This document shows, piece after piece, positions 24,211-33,095 of a stretch of DNA of 64,000 nucleotides (the first letter of the stretch is position 1; the number at the start of each line of letters is the position of its first letter). The notes under the pieces were generated by a model that worked only from the letters and a program-made list of their open reading frames with translations, was not told the DNA's origin and did not search any database. The position numbers and the translations under genes are program-made. This DNA is from Acidimicrobiia bacterium (GTDB taxonomy: Bacteria > Actinomycetota > Acidimicrobiia > IMCC26256 > JAGPDB01): contig JAGPDB010000001.1 of assembly GCA_018057765.1 (NCBI GenBank), positions 1 through 64,000 on the forward strand. The letters run 5' to 3'.

Positions 24211-24353
24211 CTCTATGCTTGTTGCTTATAGGAATTTCCATCCTTATAGACCAAAATAATACTAAATATTACATCTTATGGAACATATATATATTTAATT
24301 CATTTTAGCAGTTGATAACATATTGGTATTTTTACAGAGTAATATTAATAATT

Positions 24354-25607
24354 GTGGTAGAACCTTTAAGCGAAGACAGACATAGGGAAAAGCGTATCCA
24401 TCGTATTTTGATTGCTGGAGCGTGTATAGGAATCATTACAGGTTTCTTAGTTTTTGTTGTTGCTAGTATTGCAGAAAATATATTTGAATATCTAACTACC
24501 CATAATACCATTTGGGTAGTTTCTACGTTGCCGTTTATTGGACTGATACTTTCATGGTTATCAATGAAATATATAGGAGATAATGCCACACCTGATACAT
24601 CAGATATTTATATCCAGCATTTTCATGGTGCTGGTTTCGTCCTAACTTTCCGTAGATTTTTTGCACGAATAATTGGGACCATCTGTACTTTAGGCTTTGG
24701 TGGTGCACTCGGTTTTGAGGGCATCTCCATGTACATGGGAACTTTTATTGGTGATCACGTACAAAAAAGATTCCCAAAAATGCTCGAAGGTTTTGATCGT
24801 CGAGTATTTTTTGTTTGTGGTGCTGCAGCTGGCGTATCAGCTATTTTCAAGGCACCCGCAACTGGTGCTGTTTTTGCATTAGAAGTTCCATATCAAGATG
24901 ATTTTGCAAGATCGATGTTATTGCCAACTTTAGTTTCAAGCGCAACTAGCTATCTAACATATATAGCATTTAAAGGAATTACGCCAATATTGCAACTGGT
25001 AGGAACTCCGACTTTTTCGTATCGAGATATTGTAGGTGCATTGGTACTTGGTTTATTTGCAGGGTTATGTGCAAAATTATTTAGTGTTGGTCTAAGATTT
25101 GCTAAACGTTACTCTAGGGAAATTTCACCACTAGTGCGAATTTCATTTGCAGGAATAATAATGGCAGGTATTGTTTTAATCGGACATGAATTGACTGGAA
25201 ATTCTAATGTTATTGGTCCTCCATATGATTTGTTCTCTTGGATTCTTGTGCCTCATAGAGCAATTGGAATCCTTGTGGTTCTACTCGTTATGAGAATGTT
25301 AGGTGCTATTACAACTGTTGGCGGAGGTGGGGTAGGTGGTATCTTCATACCTCTTGTTATCTGTGGTGCAATTTTGGGAAGTATTGCAGGCGGGTTTTTT
25401 CCTGGCAATGATACATCAATGTTTGTTGTTGTAGGTATAGCCGCATTTTTGGGGGCCGGATATCGAGTTCCTCTAGCTGGTGTAACATTTATTGCTGAAG
25501 CAACTGGTAGACCAGGATATATTGTTCCTGGCTTGCTTGCTGCTGTTTTAGCTGATGTTGTTATGGGATCTAGCTCTGTAACTAAATACCAATTACCTGC
25601 TAACTAG
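24354..25607 (+). CDS. ClC family chloride channel/transporter
   Basis: This protein of about 417 residues is a ClC-fold protein with about ten or more helices. It has LGFEGIS at the position of the GxEGP motif, with the gating-type Glu retained, and GGIFIP for GxFxP. The first selectivity motif (GSGIP in classical ClCs) is replaced by a TPDTSD stretch, so its ion preference may differ. There are no CBS domains. The start is uncertain: GTG 24354 gives a conventional cytosolic N terminus; TTG 24312 would add 14 hydrophobic residues. Confidence 0.82.
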   Translation: MVEPLSEDRHREKRIHRILIAGACIGIITGFLVFVVASIAENIFEYLTTHNTIWVVSTLPFIGLILSWLSMKYIGDNATPDTSDIYIQHFHGAGFVLTFRRFFARIIGTICTLGFGGALGFEGISMYMGTFIGDHVQKRFPKMLEGFDRRVFFVCGAAAGVSAIFKAPATGAVFALEVPYQDDFARSMLLPTLVSSATSYLTYIAFKGITPILQLVGTPTFSYRDIVGALVLGLFAGLCAKLFSVGLRFAKRYSREISPLVRISFAGIIMAGIVLIGHELTGNSNVIGPPYDLFSWILVPHRAIGILVVLLVMRMLGAITTVGGGGVGGIFIPLVICGAILGSIAGGFFPGNDTSMFVVVGIAAFLGAGYRVPLAGVTFIAEATGRPGYIVPGLLAAVLADVVMGSSSVTKYQLPAN

Positions 25608-25672
25608 CTAATTTTTAAATACTATGTGTATAATTTTGTAAAAAATAATCTTGTATATTAACATTCAACTAT

Positions 25673-26016
25673 ATGGTTGAATGTATTTCTTCTTTGAAAT
25701 TAGACTCAATATTTAGTTCACTTTCAAATTCAACACGCAGAGATATACTATATCAAGTTGCAAAGAAAGAAATGTCTTTGGGGGAGATAGCAAAAAAATA
25801 TAATTTAACTTTTGCTGGTGTTTCAAAGCATTTAAAAGTGTTAGAGAAAGCAAATTTAATTGTTAAAAGACGACAGGGAAAAAGCAATTTGTAAATATTT
25901 CACCCCTGGCAGTAAATGATGCCACACAATACTTAGAACACTATAAGAAAATCTGGGAAGATCGATTTGATTCACTCGATGAATATCTAAAAAAAATACA
26001 GGAGAAAAATGAATAA
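25673..26016 (+). pseudogene. ArsR-family regulator, frameshifted near codon 72
   Basis: The first frame encodes 73 residues of a winged-helix ArsR repressor with the recognition region AGVSKHLKVLEKANLI, then stops at 25894. From about 25887 another frame continues with perfect family sequence (FVNISPLAV, then YLEHYKKIWEDRFD and ...LDEYLKKIQ) to TAA 26014-26016. One extra A in the A5 run (about 25878-25882) would restore an uninterrupted protein of about 114 residues. It is therefore a real frameshift, a phase-variable homopolymer or a sequencing error. It precedes an SRPBCC gene, the usual partner of this ArsR type. Confidence 0.78.
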
Positions 26017-26521
26017 AATTATTACAAGTACTCAAGACAATGTTCTAACTATGGAAAGAGTCTACGATGCTCCGCGCGATCTAGTGTTTAAAGCATGGAC
26101 GGATGCTAACGCAATTGCTCAATGGTGGGGACCTGCCAATTGGACAACTCCATTTTCAAAAATGGATTTACGCGAAGGTGGCTCATGGCATTATATGATG
26201 AAAGGTCCAGACGACGGTAGCGAATGGGCTAATTTTGAATCTTGGGGTATTTTCTTTTATGAAAAAATCACACCAGTTTCACAACTTATTTATACTGATT
26301 CATTCACAGATGAAACTGGTATTCCGAACAAAGAAATGCCAAATTCCAGAACTGTTATGGATTTCATTGAGGAAGAAAATAAGAGTAGAGTAATATCAAA
26401 AATAACATATGTAAGCGAAAAAGAATTAAAAACTGTTTTAGAAATGGGTATGATCGAAGGCACAACACAGATGTTTGAGCGACTCGATGAATATTTAGAA
26501 AATGTATTGACAAAAGGGTAG
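26009..26521 (+). CDS. SRPBCC (AHSA1-like) domain protein
   Basis: This 170-residue protein has the START/Bet v1-like fold: VYDAPRDLVFKAWTD near the N terminus, WWGPANWTTP, a central GGSWHYMM and a C-terminal helix after MIEGTTQMFERLDEYL. Such proteins bind hydrophobic ligands, and those paired with ArsR regulators are of unknown function. The start codon overlaps the end of the restored ArsR frame by eight bases and has a GGAGA Shine-Dalgarno, which supports co-translation. Confidence 0.85.
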   Translation: MNKIITSTQDNVLTMERVYDAPRDLVFKAWTDANAIAQWWGPANWTTPFSKMDLREGGSWHYMMKGPDDGSEWANFESWGIFFYEKITPVSQLIYTDSFTDETGIPNKEMPNSRTVMDFIEEENKSRVISKITYVSEKELKTVLEMGMIEGTTQMFERLDEYLENVLTKG

Positions 26522-26622
26522 TTTGGCGCACTACGTCAAAAGACTTAAAATTAAATATGGTTAAGGGTTCTAATATATAATGTAGTATTTTATTATATAA
26601 AGATTTTATTAAGAAAGTAGAT

Positions 26623-27606
26623 ATGACAGAAAATAGTATTGAAATTAAAGGATTGCGAAAATCCTTTGGAGATAAAGAAGTTCTTAAGGGGATCGATCTC
26701 ACCGTAGGTAAAGGCAAGATAGTTGCAATACTTGGTCCAAATGGTGCAGGTAAAACTACAACTGTAAAAATACTTTCAACGCTCCTAGATCCCGATGGAG
26801 GCAAAGCAACAGTCATGGGATTTGATGTTGTTAAAGATGCAATGTCAGTGCGTGCAAGTATTGGTTTAACTGGACAATATGCAGCTGTTGACGAATATTT
26901 AACCGGTCGTGAAAATCTTAATCTCATAGGAGGCTTATACCATATTAGAAAGGGACCAACTAAAAAAATATCCGAAAAATTAATTAAACTAGTTGATCTT
27001 GAAGAATCCGCAGACAAAGTTGTTAAATCTTATTCTGGCGGTATGAAGCGTCGCATTGACCTAGCTATGAGCTTAATTGCGAATCCAAAAGTTATATATC
27101 TCGATGAGCCTACGACTGGTTTAGATCCACGAAGTCGTATTGCAATGTGGAAGATGATAAAAGAATTAGCATCTCAAGGCACAGCAATACTTTTAACAAC
27201 ACAATATATGGACGAGGCGGACTACTTGGCGGATCATATAATAGTCATTGACCATGGTGTAGTTATCGCTCAAGGTTCAGCAACTGAACTAAAAGCTCAA
27301 GTTGGCGAAGATCGTCTCGATGTAATTATTTCTGGCGATCAAGATTTCGCTGCTGCGCTAAAAGCTCTTGATGGCGAAAATACAACAGTTGATGAAATTG
27401 AAAGAATTATCAGTCTTCCTGCAAAGGACGGAGTTAATAAATTAACTTCTACGCTTGTAATATTAGAGAAAGCAAATATTAAAGTCGAAACCATATCTCT
27501 TCGTAAACCAACTCTTGATGATGTATTCCTAAAATTAACAGGACATGAAGCGCAAGAAAAAGTTGATGAAGAAAAACCTTCTAAAAGATCGAAAGGTAAA
27601 AAATAA
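26623..27606 (+). CDS. DrrA-type ABC transporter ATP-binding protein
   Basis: This 327-residue ATPase has Walker A GPNGAGKTT at 38-46, the signature YSGGM at 137-141, Walker B with DEPTTGLDP at 161-169, and a C-terminal extension (about 225-320) typical of the daunorubicin-resistance DrrA type, ending in a Lys-rich tail. It couples by a one-base overlap to the permease gene. DrrAB-type exporters move lipids, drugs or natural products; the substrate here cannot be told. Confidence 0.87.
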   Translation: MTENSIEIKGLRKSFGDKEVLKGIDLTVGKGKIVAILGPNGAGKTTTVKILSTLLDPDGGKATVMGFDVVKDAMSVRASIGLTGQYAAVDEYLTGRENLNLIGGLYHIRKGPTKKISEKLIKLVDLEESADKVVKSYSGGMKRRIDLAMSLIANPKVIYLDEPTTGLDPRSRIAMWKMIKELASQGTAILLTTQYMDEADYLADHIIVIDHGVVIAQGSATELKAQVGEDRLDVIISGDQDFAAALKALDGENTTVDEIERIISLPAKDGVNKLTSTLVILEKANIKVETISLRKPTLDDVFLKLTGHEAQEKVDEEKPSKRSKGKK

Positions 27607-28430
27607 TGACTAGGTCTACAATTGCTGAGGTGACACCACAAACAAAATTCAGTATCTATTGGCTAATTAGTGATTCTTGGCTAATGGCAAAGAGAAGCAT
27701 CACACATATTATTAGAAGTATGGATCAGCTCGTTGGCTTGATTATGTTCCCAGTAATGTTTACGTTACTAAATAAATATGTTTTAGGTGGAGCTATTGCA
27801 AAAAGTTTACCGTCTAATATCTCGTATGTTAATTTTCTTTTCGCTGGAGTGTTTATACAGACGCTTGCTTTCGGTGCAAATTCAACAACGATTAACTTGG
27901 CGGCAGATTTAAAAGAAGGTATAACTGACCGATTCAGATCGCTACCCATGTCTAATAGCGCATTAATTATCGGCCATATAATTGCTGACTTAGTTAGAAA
28001 TATACTTTCTGGTGCAATTATTATTGTTGTTGCCTTAATTATTGGATTTAGACCAGATGCCAGTTTTATCGAATGGTTACAAATTATTGGTCTTGCTATG
28101 TTATTTACACTTGCTATCTCGTGGATGTCTGCAATTCTTGGGTTAATGGTTAAAACATTAGAAGCTGCTCAATGGTTTGGTTTCGTTGTAATCTTCCCGT
28201 TGACTTTTATATCTAGCGCATTTGTGCCTACTGACACAATGCCTGCAGGTCTTCGAGCATTCGCAGAAAATCAACCACTAACCAAAGTGATGAATGCTAT
28301 CCGTGGATTGACACTGGGCCAAGCTACAGGAAATGCAATCACGCTTTCAATAATTTGGTGTGTAGGATTGATCGTGTTTGCTGTTCCTGTTACAACATTT
28401 ATGTTTAAAAGAAGATCACAAAAAGGCTAA
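27606..28430 (+). CDS. DrrB-type ABC-2 permease
   Basis: This 274-residue ABC-2 permease has six predicted membrane helices. It contains LKEGITDRFRSLPMS after the second helix and, near the end, FISSAFVPTDTMPAGLRAFAENQPLT, a typical DrrB/NodJ signature. Its ATG uses the last base of the ATPase stop (TAATG). With the ATPase it would form an exporter in the cytoplasmic membrane. It is convergent with the YciI gene 26 bases downstream. Confidence 0.87.
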   Translation: MTRSTIAEVTPQTKFSIYWLISDSWLMAKRSITHIIRSMDQLVGLIMFPVMFTLLNKYVLGGAIAKSLPSNISYVNFLFAGVFIQTLAFGANSTTINLAADLKEGITDRFRSLPMSNSALIIGHIIADLVRNILSGAIIIVVALIIGFRPDASFIEWLQIIGLAMLFTLAISWMSAILGLMVKTLEAAQWFGFVVIFPLTFISSAFVPTDTMPAGLRAFAENQPLTKVMNAIRGLTLGQATGNAITLSIIWCVGLIVFAVPVTTFMFKRRSQKG

Positions 28431-28456
28431 AAATATATATAGTTTAGTAAATTTAA

Positions 28457-28789
28457 TTATGATCTATTTTTTTCATACCATTCTTCATCACGATTAAATT
28501 GCCAAGGATTACGAGTATTAGATTTATGTATCTCTATACTTTCCCAAACTTTGCCCACTACATAAGGTTCAGTATCTAACCAATTCTGTAGATCTTGATC
28601 AGTATCAAAATCCAGCACGAGCATTGAACCTTTCATAGTACCATCATCGTGTAATAACGCAGCACCATACATCATATTGCCTTTATTAACCATCTTGTCA
28701 CCTAGAGAAAGATGGTCTTCGCGTACAGCCAAACGCCTATCCAATGCTTCATTGTCAGTGCCGTCTAGTCCTACTATTACATACTGCAT
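28457..28789 (-). CDS. YciI-like family protein
   Basis: This 110-residue protein has the ferredoxin-like YciI fold: a first strand QYVIVGLDG, a VREDHLSLGDKMV helix holding the conserved His, MYGAALLHDDG, and the LDFDTDQDLQNWLDTEPYV segment with the conserved Asp residues. The biochemical role of the family is mostly unknown. It starts two bases after the stop of the acyltransferase, with an AAAAGG Shine-Dalgarno, so it is probably co-transcribed with it. Confidence 0.82.
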   Translation of the reverse strand: MQYVIVGLDGTDNEALDRRLAVREDHLSLGDKMVNKGNMMYGAALLHDDGTMKGSMLVLDFDTDQDLQNWLDTEPYVVGKVWESIEIHKSNTRNPWQFNRDEEWYEKNRS

Positions 28790-28791
28790 AT

Positions 28792-29916
28792 TTATACCTT
28801 TTCTTTTTTTGAGAATTTATTTCTTATATATAATTGTGTTGGTTGTTCTATAAATTTATGTGTAAACCAACTTAATATAACTAAACCAAATAATAATATT
28901 GAAATAAATAATAAATATGATGTTTTTGTTTCTAAAAATCTACCTGCTCCATGGTTCATTAAGTAAATATATATTTGATCGTGAAAAAGATAAAATGCAA
29001 AAGATAATGTACCTAATTCAACTAATGGCTTTGAAGAGAATATATGTTTTGATTCTTTAAGTGTTGGAATAGCTAATGAATATATTGCAAGTGAAAATAC
29101 TGGAATCCAGATTAAGTCAAATGAAGAAGCTCCTGAGAAAGATTGAAAACGGTAGGTCTGGCTTGCCACTAGAATATAGAGCAAGGCTGAGGCTATTTGC
29201 AAAAGATACGCTATCTTTTTGGAAACCGGTTTTGAATTATAAACTATAAAAGCTAATCCCATTCCTATTATTAAATCTCCGAGTCTCGTGATTGGAAATC
29301 TATAAAGAAAATAATGAGCTGACCACATTTTATCAATTGGATATCTATTCAAATTAAATATTGAAGTCGCTGTAATGGCTATTGTCGGAACTGATATTCC
29401 AATAATAATTAGTAGCCATGCCATATTCGTACTATTAGTAATTTTTTTGATAGCAATTCTAAAGATAAACGGAAAACATAAATAAAGAAATACCTCTACA
29501 CTAAGTGCCCAAGATACAGAGTTGTAAACATATACGGTGGATAACTTTGGCAACCAAGCTTGCAATAATGTGATATTTGCTAAAAAAGCGATAAGCGAAA
29601 ATGTAGGTATTCCTAGTAATACCAATGATGTTATTAATGTGAATATATGTAATGGATAGATTTTTGAAAATCTATCCACATAAAATTTCCTTAATGGAAT
29701 TATCCCATTTATATTTTTCCCTAGTTGGCTCCACGTTAAAACAAATCCAGAAAGTATAAAGAATGCTGTAACTGCACTATATCCCTTGAAAAATACTATT
29801 GATTCATTTTCTAAACCTTTAACAAACTTAAAATCAAAGTGTGAAAATGCGACGAGTAGAGCAGCTATTGCTCTAAATCCGCTTAGGTTGTTGATTATTT
29901 TAGGTTTAGTTACGAT
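28792..29916 (-). CDS. Acyltransferase family 3 (OafA/NodX-like) with apparent ATC start
   Basis: This protein of about 374 residues has about ten membrane helices and would O-acylate a surface sugar. The N terminus reads NNLSGFRAIAALLVAFSH, the expected family opening with the catalytic His, followed by FFILSGFVL. No ATG, GTG or TTG lies between the in-frame TAG at 29926-29928 and this opening. The first usual start (GTG 29679) would cut off about 80 conserved residues. A TAGTAT box at 29923-29928 sits exactly six bases before ATC 29916, matching the leaderless pattern. So ATC may be the start, or the start codon has mutated. Confidence 0.75.
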   Translation of the reverse strand: MVTKPKIINNLSGFRAIAALLVAFSHFDFKFVKGLENESIVFFKGYSAVTAFFILSGFVLTWSQLGKNINGIIPLRKFYVDRFSKIYPLHIFTLITSLVLLGIPTFSLIAFLANITLLQAWLPKLSTVYVYNSVSWALSVEVFLYLCFPFIFRIAIKKITNSTNMAWLLIIIGISVPTIAITATSIFNLNRYPIDKMWSAHYFLYRFPITRLGDLIIGMGLAFIVYNSKPVSKKIAYLLQIASALLYILVASQTYRFQSFSGASSFDLIWIPVFSLAIYSLAIPTLKESKHIFSSKPLVELGTLSFAFYLFHDQIYIYLMNHGAGRFLETKTSYLLFISILLFGLVILSWFTHKFIEQPTQLYIRNKFSKKEKV

Positions 29917-29922
29917 TGTTAA

Positions 29923-29928
29923 ATACTA
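29923..29928 (-). promoter_or_regulatory. -10 box TAGTAT before the ATC-initiated acyltransferase
   Basis: On the minus strand, TAGTAT is followed by six bases and then ATC 29916-29914. The spacing is identical to that at leaderless ATG/GTG genes in this window. The divergent TPR gene has its own box 52 bases away. Confidence 0.45.
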
Positions 29929-29979
29929 GTTGAACAACGATTCACTAAAGCTCATAAGGGTATATTTACCTTATCCGAC

Positions 29980-29985
29980 TAGAAT
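29980..29985 (+). promoter_or_regulatory. -10 box TAGAAT, leaderless TPR gene
   Basis: TAGAAT is followed by six bases and then GTG 29992, with no Shine-Dalgarno. It fixes GTG as the start. Confidence 0.55.
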
Positions 29986-29991
29986 ATATTA

Positions 29992-30618
29992 GTGAAGAAT
30001 TTTGAAGATCCATATGAAGAATTGGAACATATTGCCGGTAAAAGAGCCGAAAGGGCGATCCCTGTTTTACAAGAAGCAGCTCAAGCTTTCCAAGATGGTC
30101 GAGAAAGAGATGCTTTAAGAATAATTAAGCCTTTAGTCGAGAGGTATCCTTCAGCACAAGGTGTTCAAGAATTATACGGGATGTCTCTTTATGCTAATGG
30201 TAAATATGAACAGGCTCTAAAAGTTCTTGAAGAATTTACATCTAGAACTAAAAGTTATGACCAGCTTCCTTTAATCATGGATTGTTATCGCTCATTTAAA
30301 GAATACGACAAAGTTGACAAACTATGGCGAGAACTCGGTGAAGTTTCCCCAGATGGTGCCGTTACGGCAGAAGGACGAATTGTTCATTCTCAATCCTTGG
30401 CAGAACAAGGCAATATAGAAGAAGCTCTACGTTTGCTTAGAAAAAAAGTTAAACCTATTGGTAAACCAAAGCAACATCACCTTAGGCTTTGGTATTGTTT
30501 GGCAGATCTTGAAGAAAGAGCTGGAAATATAATTGCAGCTCGTCAATGGTTTGAAAGATTAATGAATCAAGCACCTAATTTTGCAGATGTTAAAGATCGC
30601 TTAGACGCTCTTTCTTAA
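29992..30618 (+). CDS. Tetratricopeptide-repeat protein
   Basis: This 208-residue soluble protein is made of TPR-like helix pairs. The clearest are at about 22-75 (ALRIIKPLVERYPSAQ, then ELYGMSLYANGKYEQAL) and about 155-205 (WYCLADLEERAGNIIAARQWFERL, then APNF). No catalytic or membrane segment is present, so it probably acts as a scaffold. Similar small TPR proteins are common in actinobacteria, but I cannot name a partner. GTG 29992 is the start, with the TAGAAT box six bases upstream. Confidence 0.78.
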   Translation: MKNFEDPYEELEHIAGKRAERAIPVLQEAAQAFQDGRERDALRIIKPLVERYPSAQGVQELYGMSLYANGKYEQALKVLEEFTSRTKSYDQLPLIMDCYRSFKEYDKVDKLWRELGEVSPDGAVTAEGRIVHSQSLAEQGNIEEALRLLRKKVKPIGKPKQHHLRLWYCLADLEERAGNIIAARQWFERLMNQAPNFADVKDRLDALS

Positions 30619-30637
30619 TAACTACCATGGTGTTTGC

Positions 30638-31804
30638 TTATAGATCAAGACTTATAGCTGATGGTAATCCAGCAGACTCAGCAGTTGTTGTTATACTTAA
30701 ATCTAAATCAGTTGGCTTTACCAGACTAATACTCGAGTGTGTATCTCTAGGTCCACCATTAGCTCTTTCACGGCGTTTTGCACTTTTAGACATTTTCTCT
30801 CTCTTAATTGGATCCAATCCAAGGACTTCGCGTGCCTTATCAATTAAAATTTGATATGCCTTTGTAGGGCCAATGATCAAACCGTCATCAACCTTAAATG
30901 GCTCTAAACGATGTAAATGTTCACTACACCCTGGGAATACTCGTTCTTTAATCTCAGCGTATTCAATATTTAAGAACTCATATACTTGACCATTATGCAT
31001 TTTGGGCACTAAATCTGACTCTAATGTCAAATATACCCGTATTAAACCTGAATAATATTCTTGATCTAATTGGTCGAAGGGTATGTCTAATTCATCAAAT
31101 AATTCTGCGGACCAAAGTGCCATTTGTTTATGAAAAGCTAGATTTGGATTAGGAGAGTCAACAAAATCGGATCCACCAAAAACGCCAAGTTGTTTTTCTA
31201 GATACCCAGCATAGTGTGCATTAGATATAAATGTTATTGCTTCCATCTTCACACTTAAGTCTGAATCATATTTACCTTCATTTAGTCCTTCTAAAATTTC
31301 TCCAACGACTCGATCAATAGCCTCAGGTACATCTTCTTCATACATTAAAAATCCAGTTGTATTGCGTAGTGCCTTATACGCACTACGCACATATTGTTGA
31401 TCTAAAATCTCTTCAAACGGGTTTAACTTCATATTTATCGAAAAAAACAAATACATACCAGACACATATAAACCTTTTGAGAAATCATGTAAGGCTAAAT
31501 CAAAACCATTTGATATTGTATGGTTTGTAATAAAATATGAGATACTATTTAATATATCTCTAGAGACTGTAAACCCATTTGTTGCTTCTCCAGCTAAAAT
31601 TGTACATATAGCTATCTTGTGGTCGAATAAATCTAACTCTTTTAATTGATCTTTTATCGAGTCTGTTTCATATACCTTATTAGTATCAATCGTTTGTCTT
31701 AGTGGAAAATTGTGTTCTGCAATAACTCTACTTGCTTCTATAGCTGTTAGCTGTTTGTTGCTTTGGCCATTTTGTTTCCCAGGCTTACGATTAACCATTC
31801 TCAT
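30638..31804 (-). CDS. Conserved-looking protein of unknown function
   Basis: This 388-residue soluble, mostly helical and acidic protein has no recognised domain. Visible features are a basic Gln/Asn-rich N terminus, a Trp/Tyr-containing middle (about 225-270), a basic segment SKSAKRRERANGG at about 345-357, and a Ser/Thr-rich tail. There is no signal peptide, and I see no nucleotide-binding or metal motif. It is convergent with the TPR gene (20-base gap) and stands alone on its strand. ATG 31804 or the ATG two codons later could be the start. Confidence 0.65.
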   Translation of the reverse strand: MRMVNRKPGKQNGQSNKQLTAIEASRVIAEHNFPLRQTIDTNKVYETDSIKDQLKELDLFDHKIAICTILAGEATNGFTVSRDILNSISYFITNHTISNGFDLALHDFSKGLYVSGMYLFFSINMKLNPFEEILDQQYVRSAYKALRNTTGFLMYEEDVPEAIDRVVGEILEGLNEGKYDSDLSVKMEAITFISNAHYAGYLEKQLGVFGGSDFVDSPNPNLAFHKQMALWSAELFDELDIPFDQLDQEYYSGLIRVYLTLESDLVPKMHNGQVYEFLNIEYAEIKERVFPGCSEHLHRLEPFKVDDGLIIGPTKAYQILIDKAREVLGLDPIKREKMSKSAKRRERANGGPRDTHSSISLVKPTDLDLSITTTAESAGLPSAISLDL

Positions 31805-31973
31805 GACGGCACCAAAATGTATGAATTAGAGTTTAAATGCGCATTAAATTGTTCCATCCGATGTTAATTATCATATGGATATTAAATATTTGGTATGAAT
31901 CATTTTTGTAACTACGATATATATTGCAATGCTATAGCCTTTTCAGTGAAGTTACACACTGGATTGTTAAATT

Positions 31974-33017
31974 TTAGGCAACTGTAACAGAGCTATCAAG
32001 ATAAACATCTTGAATTGCATTTAATAAATCAATACCTTCAGCCATCGGTCTCTGAAAAGCTTTGCGCCCTAGAATTAGACCAGCACCACCAGCACGTTTA
32101 TTGATTATTGCAGTTACTATTGATTGCTCAAAGTCATTATCACCACTAGGTCCTCCAGAGTTGATTAATGGAATTCTCCCCATATAACAATTAGCAAGTT
32201 GGTATCTAGTCATATCAATAGGATTATCACTTAAAAGTTCCGAATATACACGATCATCAGTTTGATTAGTACCCACTTCTTTAAAGCCATTCAAATTTGT
32301 TTCAGGAAGTTTTTGCTTAATAATATCCGCGTGCATTGTCACACCTAGATGATTAGCTTGTCCAGTTAAATCAGCAGCAGTATGGAAATCGGTTTCAGAA
32401 GTTGCAAAACCAGAGTTTCGCGTATAGCACCAAAGCACTGTTGCTAAACCGCGTTCATGTGCATAAGCAAAAGCTTCACTAACCTCAATTATCTGTCTAT
32501 TAGATTCAGGTGCTCCAAAATATACAGTTGCACCAACAGCCGCTGCACCCATATCAACTGCTTGGTCAATTGTACCAAACATTATCTGATCATAAGTAGC
32601 TGGCATTGTCATCATCTCGTTATGGTTAATTTTCACAATAAAAGGAATACGATGTGCATATTTACGAGCAACTGAACCCAAAACACCAAACGTTGAAGCA
32701 ACGGCATTGCATCCGCCTTCAATCGCGAGCTCAATAATATTAGATGGGTCAAAATAGATTGGATTTTTCGCAAAAGATTTACCAGCACTATGTTCAATAC
32801 CTTGATCAACTGGGAGGATAGAAACATAACCAGTATTATCAAGACGGCCATGTGCATATATAGAGTTCAAATTTCGAACAACCTGATTTGATCTATCACT
32901 TTGTGTGAAAAGATCAATTGCATCGCGAGAAGGTAAGTGAAGTAAATCTGACGAAATTGTCTTACATTTATGATTCATCAATTTTTCGTTTTTTGAATAT
33001 ATATCTTCTAGCTTCAT
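31974..33017 (-). CDS. fbaB: Class I fructose-bisphosphate aldolase (DhnA/FbaB type)
   Basis: This 347-residue aldolase would split fructose 1,6-bisphosphate into two trioses in glycolysis, or make it in gluconeogenesis. The DhnA-type barrel shows [22 protein letters not shown], a CYTRNSG stretch and, near the end, [14 protein letters not shown] for phosphate binding, then [15 protein letters not shown]. The Schiff-base Lys should lie in the central strands, but I cannot fix it by eye. An AAAGG Shine-Dalgarno five bases before the ATG supports the start. The gene stands alone. Confidence 0.88.
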   Translation of the reverse strand: MKLEDIYSKNEKLMNHKCKTISSDLLHLPSRDAIDLFTQSDRSNQVVRNLNSIYAHGRLDNTGYVSILPVDQGIEHSAGKSFAKNPIYFDPSNIIELAIEGGCNAVASTFGVLGSVARKYAHRIPFIVKINHNEMMTMPATYDQIMFGTIDQAVDMGAAAVGATVYFGAPESNRQIIEVSEAFAYAHERGLATVLWCYTRNSGFATSETDFHTAADLTGQANHLGVTMHADIIKQKLPETNLNGFKEVGTNQTDDRVYSELLSDNPIDMTRYQLANCYMGRIPLINSGGPSGDNDFEQSIVTAIINKRAGGAGLILGRKAFQRPMAEGIDLLNAIQDVYLDSSVTVA

Positions 33018-33095
33018 TGCTGCCTTTCAATTTTTCTAACACTTAAAGTATTTAAAAAGAATTTATTAATATGTTGCACACTAGTATAGTTGCTC

